Shown: piece by piece, positions 37,018 through 47,811 of the stretch
Layout of the letters: each line of letters starts with the position of its first letter
Numbering within the stretch: position 1 is the first letter of the stretch
DNA from: an uncultured Verrucomicrobia subdivision 3 bacterium
Lineage (GTDB): Bacteria > Verrucomicrobiota > Verrucomicrobiia > Limisphaerales > UBA11358
Length of the DNA stretch: 64,000 nucleotides
Assembly: GCA_903878805.1 (NCBI GenBank)
Contig: CAIRJF010000010.1
Span: forward strand, 1-64,000
Reading direction: 5' to 3'
The notes under the pieces: model-generated
The model's database searches: none
Seen by the model: the letters and a program-made list of their open reading frames with translations, nothing else
Told to the model about the DNA's origin: nothing
Program-made: the position numbers and the translations under genes

Positions 37018-40000
37018 TTACGGCAGCAGAATCAAACGGTAAAACTTCATGCTGGAAACCACATTCGTGTCTGTAAACGAGAACGCCCCGGAAGTCGAAG
37101 TGATGATGTTCGGTAAAGTCGTCCAATTAACGACCGGCGTTAAATTGGTGGTCCACTGGATTTGAAATTGGTCGTAGATGGGGGCGGCCCAGCTCAAATT
37201 CATGCCGTTCGCACCGGTGGCCAGCGTGGCCGGCGCAGTGAAGGCGTAAGGCAATGGCCCGGCAAACAGATTCGTGAAGCTCAAGATGCCGCCGTAATTC
37301 GTGCCGGTGCTGTTCGTCGCGATGGCTTGGAAATAATAAACCGTGCCGGGCGTAAGATTGGTGATGCCGATGCCCCAATAATTCGTCGCGTTCAAATTAT
37401 TCGTAAACAGCAGCGCCGTGGAAAAATTCGTCAGGCTGTTCGTGGTCAGGCCATATTGAAAATACAGCTCCGTGGCCGCGCCGCCGGGATTCAGCAACGC
37501 CTCCAATGTGGCCGTTGTCGCCGTGATGTTCGTCGCCGGTTCCGTGATAACCGACGGCGCATCCGAAAAATTCGTGAAGGTAAGATCACCGCCGTAATTC
37601 GTGCCCAGCGCATTCGTGCCGACGGCTTGAAAGTGATAGACCGCTCCGGGCGAAAGATTGCTCACGCCCGCCGCCACCAGATTCGACACCGTCAGATTGT
37701 TCGTGATGACGGTGGACGTGGAAAAGAAATTATAATTCGTCGTGGAGCCGTAACCGAAATAAACCGTCGTCGGCAGTCCGTTGGGAATTGCCACTGCGTT
37801 CAGCGTGGCGCTCACATCCAAAACGCCCGACGCGGGCTGCGTGTAGAGTTGCGGCGCGGACGGCAGCAAATGGAAAGTCACATTTACGGCATAAGTCGCC
37901 ACCGTCGTGTTGCTGTTCTGCACGCCGAGATAATAAGTGCCACCGGGAATGATGTAGGCCGTGGACGGGTTGATGGACGAACCATTGGTGCTCAACACAG
38001 AGTTGCCGCCCGTGGAATTGGGGAGCAACAGCACATCACCAAGATTCGTGGTCGTCGGCGGCACGTTGGTGCTGAACCAAAGATTCAACGGCAACGTCGC
38101 GAAGATCAGCGAATTAGTCGCGAAGTCCGCGTTCGTCGGCACGGTGATGAGATACCACGCGGTGGCTCCGCCCGGCAGCGAGTTCGTGATTGGGCCAATA
38201 CCGTTCGTAAAGGTGACGTTCGGAATCGTGAAGTTGGTGTTGGCAAAAGTGAAACCGAGCGACCAACTATCCAGCACGGCGTTATTAGTCGCGCCCACGC
38301 GATTATCCAAAACTTCCAGCGTCCAGAGGCCGGCAGCACTCGTGCCGTTGAGCGGCGACACATCTTGCTCCGGCTGGTAATACAAGTTGGACGGCACGGT
38401 CGTCAGTTGAAAATCATCCAGCACGGTATTCGTGACAAATGTGCGAACGACGGCGTTGTTGAAGCCGGACGAGAACGTCGCGCTACCGGTCGCATCCAGC
38501 AGCAGCAACTGGTTGTTTTGCGTGGCGGTGAAAACATAGCTGACCACCTGCCAGTTCGCATTGGTGGACGGCGAATTGGTGATGTCGCTGCCGGAACTGC
38601 CTTGTTCATATTGTAGCAAATACGTCTGCCCGGCCACTGTGTTCGGCAGCGTGATGGCGACTGCACCATTGTCCAGCGACAGCGCGTTGGGCGGAGAATT
38701 CGCCGGTGGATTCGTGTTGATAATTTCGACCTGATTCGTCAACACCGTCCAATTGCCAAACGCCGGCGCCGGGTTGGTCAAATAAGTCCCCGCCGAGTAA
38801 GCGTCAAAATTATCCGTCCACAAAATTCCGGATACTGTGTTTGGCACAAACGGCGGCACGGCATACTTGATGGGCGTGGTCGTCAAATTCGTGTCCTCGG
38901 TGAAATCGAGGTAGTAATAATTCGTTTGCACCCCTCCAACCGTATAATTCCAAAAAGTCCGCGTCGGCTGATTCGTCGGATTCATCACGATGGTCAGAAA
39001 GGTGGAGCTGGCTGGAACACCGGTTGGCGGAAAGCTGACCGTGATCTGCCCTGCCCCACTGGTGAAGAAATTCGTGATCAGATTAGCCGGTGTCGGGTTG
39101 GTCGAATAATACACCGCCATCTGGTCGGGAACAGTGAACATATTGTAGCTGATGTTCACGCTCCCGCTGGTCAAACCCACCGGGATGAAATTCGCCACCG
39201 CCGTTGACCCGCCTGAGGACGAAACCGGCGTGATGTTCGTTGTGATGACGGTTGCGCCGCAGCCGTTGGTGCTCTGGCCGCCACGATTTTCCATCAGCAG
39301 ATAACGCGTGCCGTCGGGGCTGACCAAAGTGAACGACAGATCCGAGATACGCTGGTGATCCACCCGCAGACCGACATTGAAATTCTGAATCGTATCCGCC
39401 CGGTCAAAATTAGTGATATAGGCATACGTAACCGCGTCATCCTTCAGCGGCACCGGCCCGGTCGAGGCATAGTCCACCGTCGAGATGGCGGATGAGTTGA
39501 ATGATAACGTATCAATGATGTAAACAGTCTGCGCAAGCAGACTTGAATTGAAGAGGCCTACATAATAAGTCCCGGGTGTAAGTGGCGGACCGTAGGAAAT
39601 GGAGTTACCCGGCGGAATGCCATTAGTTAGATCAACCTCGGCGAGATAATTTGAAAATGTCGGTTGCGTATTGTAGTTCAAATAAAGCTGCACCGGTTGT
39701 GAAATCGAAGGCGGCAGTGTGATATTGGTGGCGGCCACGAGCAGATTGGTGTAGCCGACCGGCACTTCAATGTAATCATAAAACCATGTGCCGGGCTGAA
39801 TGGTCACTTGAATGCCATTCTTTAAGTCTTGGTGCGGCTGAACCAGCAAAGTCCCTTGGACATTGCCGACAAAACCGGGCGCATTGTCTGCAGCATGCAT
39901 TATCCAGACACCCTGACCCGAATGGCGGGCAAAGTTCTGCAGACTGCCCGGACCATCAGAGGGTTGAGAGCCGACCACATCACCTTGGCCACTGTCGTCA

Positions 40001-43000
40001 TAGATGTTCTTATAAATTCCGGGCGCGTTTGGTGAATCATGGTTCATCAAAACCACCTGTCCGTTACCACCGCTTACAGAAGAATGATCCAGAGAAATGA
40101 CCAAGTCGCCGACATTTTGCTGGGCAAGAATGTTGGTGACAATGACCCGGCGAGTATCAATCGGATAAATCGCAAGTCCAATGGTGTTGGTATAGCCGGG
40201 TAACGTGGCGTTGCCATCAGGAATATCCACCGGGAACATTTGCACGACTTCTCCATTGGTGGTCATCTGACTGAACGGAGTGCTGCTAAACTCTGGGAGG
40301 AAATCATATTCTGCCGCCGTCTGGTCTTCCGATTTGACGCCGATGTAATACACCTGCCCCGGCGTGGAACTACTGTCCACGATAACTTCCGTGCCGCCAC
40401 GGCTCAATGATGCGGCGTAAAATCGATTATTCGATGTCTGTCCAATGGCAGATCCACTGAGACAGTTTGATATGACTATCGGGTCAAGGTTCGTCAACCC
40501 CGCCGCTGTAGAACTGCTCGCTACGAACAAATCAATGTCCGCCTCTGGTCGCGTGGAATTGGCGTCGGTGCCCGCGAACACACCTTCACGCGGAAGCGAC
40601 AACGTGGCCGGCAAAAAAGTCACGAAAGCGGCGTTGATGTAATGCGCATTCGGTCCTTTGTTGGTGACGATGTAGAAATGCCATTGATTCGTCTGGCCGA
40701 TGGTCAACTGCGCATTGTTGGCATAAGGCGAATTGTTTCCTAAGGCCAGATAGTTCGTGGCCATCACTGGCGATGCAGCCCCAACCATCTGGTTCATCAA
40801 CGGCGAGTTGGTGCTGACCACCACTGTGATGCGCTGGTCGCCGGTTGGATTGGATGCCAGAGTCGCAGACGTGATTGAAAAGCCGTTCGTATTTGAGCCA
40901 TTGCCACTGGACATAACAAACGCAAAATCCTGAACAATGTTTGGCGCATAACCACCCGCCGGATTATTTGTTTGCGTGTTGACGGCGTTGACATTCACGG
41001 CCGTGCCATAGATGACAACTGTGAAATGAGTGCCGGCAAAAGCAGGTAAGAAAACATTCTTCACGTTGTTCACCGTATCCAAAACGACCGAGGCATTGGT
41101 GGAATTTTCCTGCGTGTTAAAAACCTGATTGGCAGCGATGTCATTGCCGTAATAGATGATCGGATTTGTCGGGTTGTCCGTGTTGGTGACTATGAGGTCA
41201 AGGTTGTTGACGAGTTTTATGGCGGCAACAGGATTGCCCGGAGGATCGGTCCAAGCTAGCGTCAGACGCAGCGGCACGTTCTGCGCCCCTGGCGACAGAG
41301 AAATGGTATAAGTTCGACTGTCGCCAGTGGCCAACGCGTTGGTCGGGCTTTGATCAATGAAAAATTCAGACTGGTTTATGCCGGCGGTTGTGTTGGTAAT
41401 GCCAAGGGGAATTGAATCTGGTAGGTTGATCAACCCCCAGCCCTGAAAATTGATGTTATTATTTACCTGAAAGTTATAAAAACCCGTTGGCCGCGAGCCG
41501 TTGATAAGCATCGCCTTGAGGAGTGCCGGGCTGGGTGTGACCTGTAATGTGTTGGTGAAAAAATCCTGCATCAGTGCCAGCACGCCTGAAACATCTGCCG
41601 CCGCCATGCTCGTGCCAGTTTCATAACGGTAATATGGTCCGATGGTCTGGTTTAAGTTGCTCAAGACCGTGTAGTAATTTCCCAAATCATTGGTGGTAAT
41701 CATTTGCACCGACATATCATAAGTGACCGGAACATTTGTGGGATCACCGACGCCAAAATTAAAATTTCCGGCGTTGCCAATGATACTCGCAAGATAGCCC
41801 GCCCCGCCATCCGCCGGGATTGTCACACCATTTTTTTGGGTCACAAAGTCATACGTCGAAGGCGTGGCTGGGTCGGGAAAATTGTTCAAGGAGACATAAA
41901 ACGGCATATTCGTCACGACGGGCGACGAAAAAAGGATTTGAAGACTGACGCTGACAGCATTCGGCTTAACCACAAAACCAAAATCGCTGAAGCTATAGTA
42001 GTTCAATCCATTTGTATCCACAGTCTGATCGAGTGCGTAATTATTATAATAATTCGTGGGATTATAATACGCCATTTGGTCCCACTGGCTGGAGCGTGTC
42101 GAGACCACAAAAGTTCCCGGGGCAACCACATCCGGTTTGTATCGCCCATAAGTTCCTTCCGTGCCGATGCCGACGTTACCACGCGCCGAATACCACGCCA
42201 CCTGCGAAGAAGAATCTGTTCCGGGCAGCCACGCGGCTACTTGGTTCGTGCTGCCCAGCGGCGTGTAAGTGTTTGTGATATTGCGTAACTGCTCCAGCGC
42301 GCCGACCGTAATCACATTCTTCGCCGTGCCGGGCGAGGAAATGGAGTCAGGGTTTCCACCACCGCCGCCGTTATTGCCAGCACCGTCATTGCCCGCCGCG
42401 AAGACGAATAAAACCGGCTGCGACCCGGTCACTTCCGGCAATGCGTCGCGCACTGCCGCATCGTAGCTTGCCGCCGACAAATCATATTCGCTGTCGCCAT
42501 CGTTTACCCAACTGTTGTTGGAAATCAGCGCGTTCGTCAGTGCCGGGATTTCCTGCAACAACGCGTCAGAATAAAAAATATTCGTATCATTTGCCCCCAG
42601 GAAACCAAAAGAATACAAATTGGCCAGCGGCGCTTTGCCACGAAAATCGGCATTCGTCACCGAGCCTTCGTTGTAAGAGGCGATCGCTGCTCCCACGTTA
42701 GTAGGATTGATACTCACGCTGCCATTGCCTGCGATGATGCCCGCGACATGCGTGCCGTGGCCGTCTGTGTCCACCAAGCTGTTCGGACTGTCATTCGTAT
42801 CGCCAGCAACACGTGTCAAACCCGCTGGACCAGTCAGTGCACTTCCTGTCGCTGTAAAATCCGGATGTGTCGCGTCGATGCCCGTGTCATTCACTTCCAC
42901 CAAAACATTCGAGCCACTCAAACCCAACCAGTTGGCATTAGTGATGGTATCGACAGCAACTCCGGTGGTCACACGCGACAAATCATTTGCCGTTACACGC

Positions 43001-43779
43001 CGATGGGTCGGCTCCACGCGTTGCACGCCCGGCAATTGCGCCAGCGCAATCCAATCCGCCGGCGGCCTCACCCGCACAATCGGGCCGAACGGCGAGCGAT
43101 CCGACGCCAAAACGATTCCGCCCAATTTTTGAATCTGCGCCAGCGTGGCGGCGGCACCGTTATCAAACAGACCCAGAGTCAACACCTGTTGAGGCGGCAA
43201 TGCTTTTTGCTGCACTGCGAGGCCAAGCAACGATGCCTGCAATTTAAAATACGGTTCGAACGGCAGCACCGCCTGCACCAGCGCGTTACCTTCCAGCACT
43301 CCAGCGCCCGCCGCCGATAGCTGCACGAGATACGCGTTGTTGGGTATGTAGGAAACGATCTGCGCGCCCGCGCCCGCCAGCGCTGCGCGGAACGAGGCGT
43401 CCACCGCGCCGCGCGCCTGCACGATGTAGGCACCCGGCTGCGCACCCGCACGCAGGTGCGCGGGGATTTTCAAATCCATTTTTGCCGTCGTGTCCACCAG
43501 CGCATTATCCAGCAAGATGGCATGGCCGTCGGTGGCAAGCTGGCCGATGGATTTGGCAGTGTTATTCAACCGATAGGCAAACCGATTGGTTTTCACCAAA
43601 ATACCGTTTGTGACCGTGCTACCCGCTAAAAAAACTCTCGACGACGACGCGGAACGCACCACTACCATCTGCGTGGTGGCGCTTTTATTCAAAACTGCCC
43701 GGCGGTTACCCGACGGCCACAATAGCCACACCGCCAGCAACGCCAGCAGGCATAATAAAATTAAAACTGTCCTACGCAT
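37018..43779 (-). CDS. Giant exported subtilase (S8) with P-domain-like and Fn3-like modules
   Basis: A 2253-residue serine protease, probably secreted or surface-bound. It has an N-terminal signal anchor (residues 1-22), an inhibitor-like propeptide region (about 105-200) and an S8 catalytic domain: Asp in VEVNDTGIDATHPDF (about 298), His in DTDGHGTHVAGIIAG (about 341), Ser in YETGTSMAAADVSGVLAL (about 723). Downstream are repeated beta-sandwich modules, including P-domain-like segments (DLSFTLVSPDGTRYLLM; GTSAAGLWTLEVLDNR) and two Fn3-like repeats (ITATTATLEALLNPGGAATEL). The sequence is very rich in Asn, Thr and Ser. It is the last gene of the pilus-like array, 6 bp after cassette protein A, so export or display together with that system is a reasonable inference. 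Confidence 0.9.
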   Translation of the reverse strand: MRRTVLILLCLLALLAVWLLWPSGNRRAVLNKSATTQMVVVRSASSSRVFLAGSTVTNGILVKTNRFAYRLNNTAKSIGQLATDGHAILLDNALVDTTAKMDLKIPAHLRAGAQPGAYIVQARGAVDASFRAALAGAGAQIVSYIPNNAYLVQLSAAGAGVLEGNALVQAVLPFEPYFKLQASLLGLAVQQKALPPQQVLTLGLFDNGAAATLAQIQKLGGIVLASDRSPFGPIVRVRPPADWIALAQLPGVQRVEPTHRRVTANDLSRVTTGVAVDTITNANWLGLSGSNVLVEVNDTGIDATHPDFTATGSALTGPAGLTRVAGDTNDSPNSLVDTDGHGTHVAGIIAGNGSVSINPTNVGAAIASYNEGSVTNADFRGKAPLANLYSFGFLGANDTNIFYSDALLQEIPALTNALISNNSWVNDGDSEYDLSAASYDAAVRDALPEVTGSQPVLFVFAAGNDGAGNNGGGGGNPDSISSPGTAKNVITVGALEQLRNITNTYTPLGSTNQVAAWLPGTDSSSQVAWYSARGNVGIGTEGTYGRYKPDVVAPGTFVVSTRSSQWDQMAYYNPTNYYNNYALDQTVDTNGLNYYSFSDFGFVVKPNAVSVSLQILFSSPVVTNMPFYVSLNNFPDPATPSTYDFVTQKNGVTIPADGGAGYLASIIGNAGNFNFGVGDPTNVPVTYDMSVQMITTNDLGNYYTVLSNLNQTIGPYYRYETGTSMAAADVSGVLALMQDFFTNTLQVTPSPALLKAMLINGSRPTGFYNFQVNNNINFQGWGLINLPDSIPLGITNTTAGINQSEFFIDQSPTNALATGDSRTYTISLSPGAQNVPLRLTLAWTDPPGNPVAAIKLVNNLDLIVTNTDNPTNPIIYYGNDIAANQVFNTQENSTNASVVLDTVNNVKNVFLPAFAGTHFTVVIYGTAVNVNAVNTQTNNPAGGYAPNIVQDFAFVMSSGNGSNTNGFSITSATLASNPTGDQRITVVVSTNSPLMNQMVGAASPVMATNYLALGNNSPYANNAQLTIGQTNQWHFYIVTNKGPNAHYINAAFVTFLPATLSLPREGVFAGTDANSTRPEADIDLFVASSSTAAGLTNLDPIVISNCLSGSAIGQTSNNRFYAASLSRGGTEVIVDSSSTPGQVYYIGVKSEDQTAAEYDFLPEFSSTPFSQMTTNGEVVQMFPVDIPDGNATLPGYTNTIGLAIYPIDTRRVIVTNILAQQNVGDLVISLDHSSVSGGNGQVVLMNHDSPNAPGIYKNIYDDSGQGDVVGSQPSDGPGSLQNFARHSGQGVWIMHAADNAPGFVGNVQGTLLVQPHQDLKNGIQVTIQPGTWFYDYIEVPVGYTNLLVAATNITLPPSISQPVQLYLNYNTQPTFSNYLAEVDLTNGIPPGNSISYGPPLTPGTYYVGLFNSSLLAQTVYIIDTLSFNSSAISTVDYASTGPVPLKDDAVTYAYITNFDRADTIQNFNVGLRVDHQRISDLSFTLVSPDGTRYLLMENRGGQSTNGCGATVITTNITPVSSSGGSTAVANFIPVGLTSGSVNISYNMFTVPDQMAVYYSTNPTPANLITNFFTSGAGQITVSFPPTGVPASSTFLTIVMNPTNQPTRTFWNYTVGGVQTNYYYLDFTEDTNLTTTPIKYAVPPFVPNTVSGILWTDNFDAYSAGTYLTNPAPAFGNWTVLTNQVEIINTNPPANSPPNALSLDNGAVAITLPNTVAGQTYLLQYEQGSSGSDITNSPSTNANWQVVSYVFTATQNNQLLLLDATGSATFSSGFNNAVVRTFVTNTVLDDFQLTTVPSNLYYQPEQDVSPLNGTSAAGLWTLEVLDNRVGATNNAVLDSWSLGFTFANTNFTIPNVTFTNGIGPITNSLPGGATAWYLITVPTNADFATNSLIFATLPLNLWFSTNVPPTTTNLGDVLLLPNSTGGNSVLSTNGSSINPSTAYIIPGGTYYLGVQNSNTTVATYAVNVTFHLLPSAPQLYTQPASGVLDVSATLNAVAIPNGLPTTVYFGYGSTTNYNFFSTSTVITNNLTVSNLVAAGVSNLSPGAVYHFQAVGTNALGTNYGGDLTFTNFSDAPSVITEPATNITATTATLEALLNPGGAATELYFQYGLTTNSLTNFSTALLFTNNLNATNYWGIGITNLTPGTVYYFQAIATNSTGTNYGGILSFTNLFAGPLPYAFTAPATLATGANGMNLSWAAPIYDQFQIQWTTNLTPVVNWTTLPNIITSTSGAFSFTDTNVVSSMKFYRLILLP

Positions 43780-43785
43780 AAAAAT

Positions 43786-46700
43786 TTAATTTGGCGGCAG
43801 CGGATTGAAACTCTCGATCACTGCCGAATAGTTCGTGCCGCCGTTCGCGGTGATATGTTTCTCGATCCGCATCACCGCGCGGGCGGCACTTTCCGCCGTC
43901 ACCTGATAATTCGTGCACAGACCGAAATAATTGCCGCTGGCCAAAACCAATCCGTTCGGTGCGGGTCGCAGGGTCTGGCCGTAACAATACACTACATATC
44001 GCGGCGTGCCATCCACGCGCAACAAACCAAGCGTCTCCTGCGGCAGCCATTCATAAACTTCGTCGCTGATATCGTAGTCCAGCCGGTCATTGGGATTTGA
44101 CGCATCCGCGCGATTGATGAACGGCGATTTCTCCGTAAAAGCCGGCACGCTCAAGATATCGCCAACGCGCGTGAAGGCTCGAATTGGAAACAAGTTGGTA
44201 TTCGCACGCGTGGCATTGATGCCCTCAAACCCGTTGACGAGTTGCCAGACCGCAGGTTGGTTCGTGTCGGGTAACGTCGCATCCATCGCGCCGGCGGGCG
44301 GGATGATGACATAACTATTGCTGGGAGCGGTGGAGCTAGAGGGAACGCCCGTCACATTCGTCAAGGCCACGAGACCGCTGAACACTGCGCTCCACGCCGC
44401 GAGATGGGTCTGGTTGACGGACAACGTGCCGCGCGAAGCGTTGGGACTAAACGTGCTGGTGAACAGATCAAACAAATCCCGATCCTGCACCGGCGCGGAA
44501 TTGGTTGCGTCAAAAACCACACCATCACCGGTCCAATTCTGCCAGACAGCTGTATTGTTGCCCGCCAAAATGTCGCTGGCCTTCAGATAGACCGTCTGCC
44601 ACGGCGTGCCGCGATGCACGCGCCCCAGCCAACCAACGTTCGGAAATCTATTCGTCGGAAAATCCCATTTATCTGACAGCGTTACCAGTGGATCGCGTTC
44701 GGCAAGATTGTAGGCATTCGTATCAAATGAAAATACCCGTCCCTGAAACGCTAACAGTGTATTACCGCCCCAAGGCGTAAAACGGTCATTGAGCCGCCCA
44801 AGATTCAAGCTCGTCAAACCGGAAAAGTTTTGACCTGCGTCGTAATGATTCACACCAGGCGCCGGTGTTGTTGAGGTGTTGGGCGAAATTGCATAATCAA
44901 TATCGCTGCCAAGATAATGCACCAATGGATCATTAACCTGCCAAGTAAGATACTGCACAACATATCGTGTCGGCGCGTAAGGCGCTTGCATGCTTAACAG
45001 CGAATTAGTCGCGGCCACCGGTGTTTTGGTCTTATTGCCCGGCTTAAAAAACGCCTGAAAAAATGCCTGTTGCTGTTCTGTTTTTCCTCCCAGTGGAATA
45101 GCTTGGGGATCTGCATGCCACGAACCATCTTCCGCTGGAGGTGTGCCACTCTGCGAGATCGTCAATTGACTCAGGATGCCCAAGGTCGGCCCATTCGGAG
45201 CCGCGCTGTTTAGCGGATAATTCGTGTTCCAGACACCATATGTTCCGGTATTGTTGTTAATGTCCGGATCTGCGAGATTCGAGTTCACATTAAATCTGCT
45301 GTCCGGCCCGGCGAAGTGCACATAGTCAATGATGTGATAAATCCCATTAGTCACATCCAACATATAAACCTGCAATCGATTCGTTATCACGACACCAAAC
45401 TGCGGGAAGTGAAAACCATTGAGCGAGTTGCTCTCAAACAACAAAGGCACGCCAAGCAAACCAAAATAATTCGTCGGAATCAAACAGGGCGGCGTCAGGC
45501 CGAGCGGAACGGTTCCAGCCGTTGAATACGGTGAACGGTAAACCGAGTTCGTCAGTGTGGGGCCAGTAAAAAGAAAGCTTTGAAATGAATAGGGGTTGGG
45601 GTTGCCCGCATACCAAGGCGACGTTCCCTGCCAAGTATTGACTGGGAATGTAATGTTCGTCCCGAAGACCAACGGCTGGGAAATACCCGGATGCGCTTGA
45701 AATCCGGGATCATCGTTGGTGATGGTCAGCGAGTTGGTTTCGTTCAATTGAATGATTATCGCTCCGGGATAATTGCTGGCGTAAGAATTCCACAACTCAA
45801 TCCCCAGCGAACTATTCAAAGCCATCGTATACATCTGATTGGTGCTGGTGATGGTTGGCGCTACGAAAGCCGAGGCATTTGTCGTTCTCGTCAATTGCAG
45901 TCGCCGCGTCACAGACAAAACATTCTCCATGGAAAACTCGTTGAAATTTGGCAGCCCCTTCTTCGCCCCGATGATCCACGGCACGCCATAGATATTATCT
46001 GCAACATTCGAAGCGGATAAAATGGTGGCGATATAAGCCGCATCAAATGGCGTTGAAAAAACCGGATCATTGACACCAGTCACCGTGGTTATATTCGTGA
46101 AGCCGGTAATAAATAAATTTGTTCCCGAACGGGAAAACAATGGCCGGAAGACATCGGGATAATCTGGTGCGCCGCTACCATTGATTTGGTTATTCACCGT
46201 CGCATCATACATGTTCGCTGCGAGCTGGAGCAGACGGTTGACGGCGGGCGTATAGACAAACTGGCCATCCACATACACCGGAATGTTGCCCGCGCCAAAC
46301 GCCGTCCGCGTGCTCGCGCCAAATGTGTTGGTATAATAATTCGTATTGCTGGCAAGCCACTTGGCCGTGTAACTGGTCAGCAACCGGTTCGCCGCGTTGG
46401 TGAAAAATTCCAGCGGCGTCCATACATAGCAATTCGTCTCCATGCCGGGAACGACCACGCCGTTGGTCACGTTGCGGTAGTTCAGATTCATCCGCGCGTC
46501 ATCGGCGGTGGAATCCGTGCCGAGCTGGTCGAGCAGCCGGTAGAAGGTGTAGCGGTTGTAATTGTTGGTCGGGTCGGTAGTGGTGAGGTCAAAGGCCTGC
46601 CCGATGTTTTGCAGGTGGCCGGGGAAATTGCCGAGATTTTTGGTCGTGTCAAACACGTCGGACGGCAGCGAGAAAAAGCGGTTGGTGTTGTCGGAGCCAG

Positions 46701-47811
46701 CCCAGTAATTGTTTGTGTTGTTGAAATAAAAAATGGAGCCGGTATTGGTCATCAGTGGCCCCAACGGGAACACATCAATTTGCTGATTTTGCAGCGCGCC
46801 CGCATTGACAGACATCGCCCCCAATTTTGCCAGATTGTTATAGTTGTTTGCATAACGATAAGAGACGAGCGACAACGCATCTTCAAAAGCATATCCACGG
46901 TTGGCGGAGGCTGGCTCGTAATACTGATAAGGCTGGGTCAAAGAATTATTCCATTGGTTCGTGTTCAAGTCCGCCAAAAACGCCCCCAGATTTAATTCCC
47001 ATGAACCGACACTCTGATTGCGAAAGAAACTGTCGTTGCCGCCGGCCGCTGGATTTACCTCTTCCAGAAATGACTCGTTATGAATGGAATTCAAATCCAG
47101 CGAATTGCCGATGGGCTGCGCGAGAAATGCGTAGCGCGCCACAAACTTGTTGTTGGCCGAATGCGGCTGGCCGGGATGTTCCAGCACGCCGACCCATTCG
47201 GGATCGCCCGCCGTGGTGTAGGCCGGATTGTTCGTCTCAAAAATTCCGTTGCGGTTGAGGTCGAGGTAAAAACGGAAATCGTTCGAGCCGGTGTTGCGGT
47301 TGTAAACAAATACCGGCGCGCGCGGCAGCAGATAGAGGTTGGCAACGTTGTTGATTAAGTCGGCGGCATTGAGCGGGGTATGGAGCGGGTCAGAACGATA
47401 ATCATAGTTCACATTCGTCGGAGAATTGACCCCGATGAAATAACCTGCGCCGTTGATGTAATTGGTCGAGACGAGCAGGCTGTAATTGTAGCTGCCGGTG
47501 TTGGTGGCGAGGATGGTCGCGGCGATCTGCGCTTGCGCCGCGGCGAGCGCGGTATCGGCGGCGAGTCGCGCAGCGGCGGTGTCCGTGGTGGTGGTCACGG
47601 CGTTGCGCTCGCGCCGCGCGACGGCCAGAAACGCCACCGCCATGATGAGCGTGACGGACAACAGAATGAGCGTGATGACGAGCGCGATGCCCGACGTGGA
47701 TTTATGATTTACGATTGATGATTGATGATTTACGGCAACGCCGCGCACTGACGATTTTTTGCAAATCGTAAATCGTAAATCGTAAATCGTAAATGGAGTT
47801 GGCAGTTTCAT
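43786..47811 (-). CDS. Verru_Chthon cassette protein A-like
   Basis: A 1341-residue protein with one hydrophobic segment near residues 40-70 (SGIALVITLILLSVTLIMAV) resembling the PilX-type start, followed by a coiled Ala-rich stretch (AAARLAADTALAAAQAQI) and more than 1200 residues of Asn/Tyr-rich beta structure. Size and position match the A member of the four-gene Verru_Chthon cassette known from Verrucomicrobium and Chthoniobacter. The start overlaps the cassette C stop as ATGA (47808-47811), which shows that the long leader is translated. That leader (TIYDLRFTI, NHQSSIVNHKS) is encoded by paired inverted 7-bp arrays. Function unknown; probably pilin-associated. Confidence 0.82.
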   Translation of the reverse strand: MKLPTPFTIYDLRFTICKKSSVRGVAVNHQSSIVNHKSTSGIALVITLILLSVTLIMAVAFLAVARRERNAVTTTTDTAAARLAADTALAAAQAQIAATILATNTGSYNYSLLVSTNYINGAGYFIGVNSPTNVNYDYRSDPLHTPLNAADLINNVANLYLLPRAPVFVYNRNTGSNDFRFYLDLNRNGIFETNNPAYTTAGDPEWVGVLEHPGQPHSANNKFVARYAFLAQPIGNSLDLNSIHNESFLEEVNPAAGGNDSFFRNQSVGSWELNLGAFLADLNTNQWNNSLTQPYQYYEPASANRGYAFEDALSLVSYRYANNYNNLAKLGAMSVNAGALQNQQIDVFPLGPLMTNTGSIFYFNNTNNYWAGSDNTNRFFSLPSDVFDTTKNLGNFPGHLQNIGQAFDLTTTDPTNNYNRYTFYRLLDQLGTDSTADDARMNLNYRNVTNGVVVPGMETNCYVWTPLEFFTNAANRLLTSYTAKWLASNTNYYTNTFGASTRTAFGAGNIPVYVDGQFVYTPAVNRLLQLAANMYDATVNNQINGSGAPDYPDVFRPLFSRSGTNLFITGFTNITTVTGVNDPVFSTPFDAAYIATILSASNVADNIYGVPWIIGAKKGLPNFNEFSMENVLSVTRRLQLTRTTNASAFVAPTITSTNQMYTMALNSSLGIELWNSYASNYPGAIIIQLNETNSLTITNDDPGFQAHPGISQPLVFGTNITFPVNTWQGTSPWYAGNPNPYSFQSFLFTGPTLTNSVYRSPYSTAGTVPLGLTPPCLIPTNYFGLLGVPLLFESNSLNGFHFPQFGVVITNRLQVYMLDVTNGIYHIIDYVHFAGPDSRFNVNSNLADPDINNNTGTYGVWNTNYPLNSAAPNGPTLGILSQLTISQSGTPPAEDGSWHADPQAIPLGGKTEQQQAFFQAFFKPGNKTKTPVAATNSLLSMQAPYAPTRYVVQYLTWQVNDPLVHYLGSDIDYAISPNTSTTPAPGVNHYDAGQNFSGLTSLNLGRLNDRFTPWGGNTLLAFQGRVFSFDTNAYNLAERDPLVTLSDKWDFPTNRFPNVGWLGRVHRGTPWQTVYLKASDILAGNNTAVWQNWTGDGVVFDATNSAPVQDRDLFDLFTSTFSPNASRGTLSVNQTHLAAWSAVFSGLVALTNVTGVPSSSTAPSNSYVIIPPAGAMDATLPDTNQPAVWQLVNGFEGINATRANTNLFPIRAFTRVGDILSVPAFTEKSPFINRADASNPNDRLDYDISDEVYEWLPQETLGLLRVDGTPRYVVYCYGQTLRPAPNGLVLASGNYFGLCTNYQVTAESAARAVMRIEKHITANGGTNYSAVIESFNPLPPN
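47704..47797 (-). repeat. Inverted heptad arrays in cassette A leader
   Basis: The left arm (47704-47731) is ATGATTT, ACGATTG, ATGATTG, ATGATTT. The right arm (47763-47790) is four perfect copies of AAATCGT followed by AAATGGA. The arms are opposed and the whole block lies in the translated leader. Confidence 0.85.
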
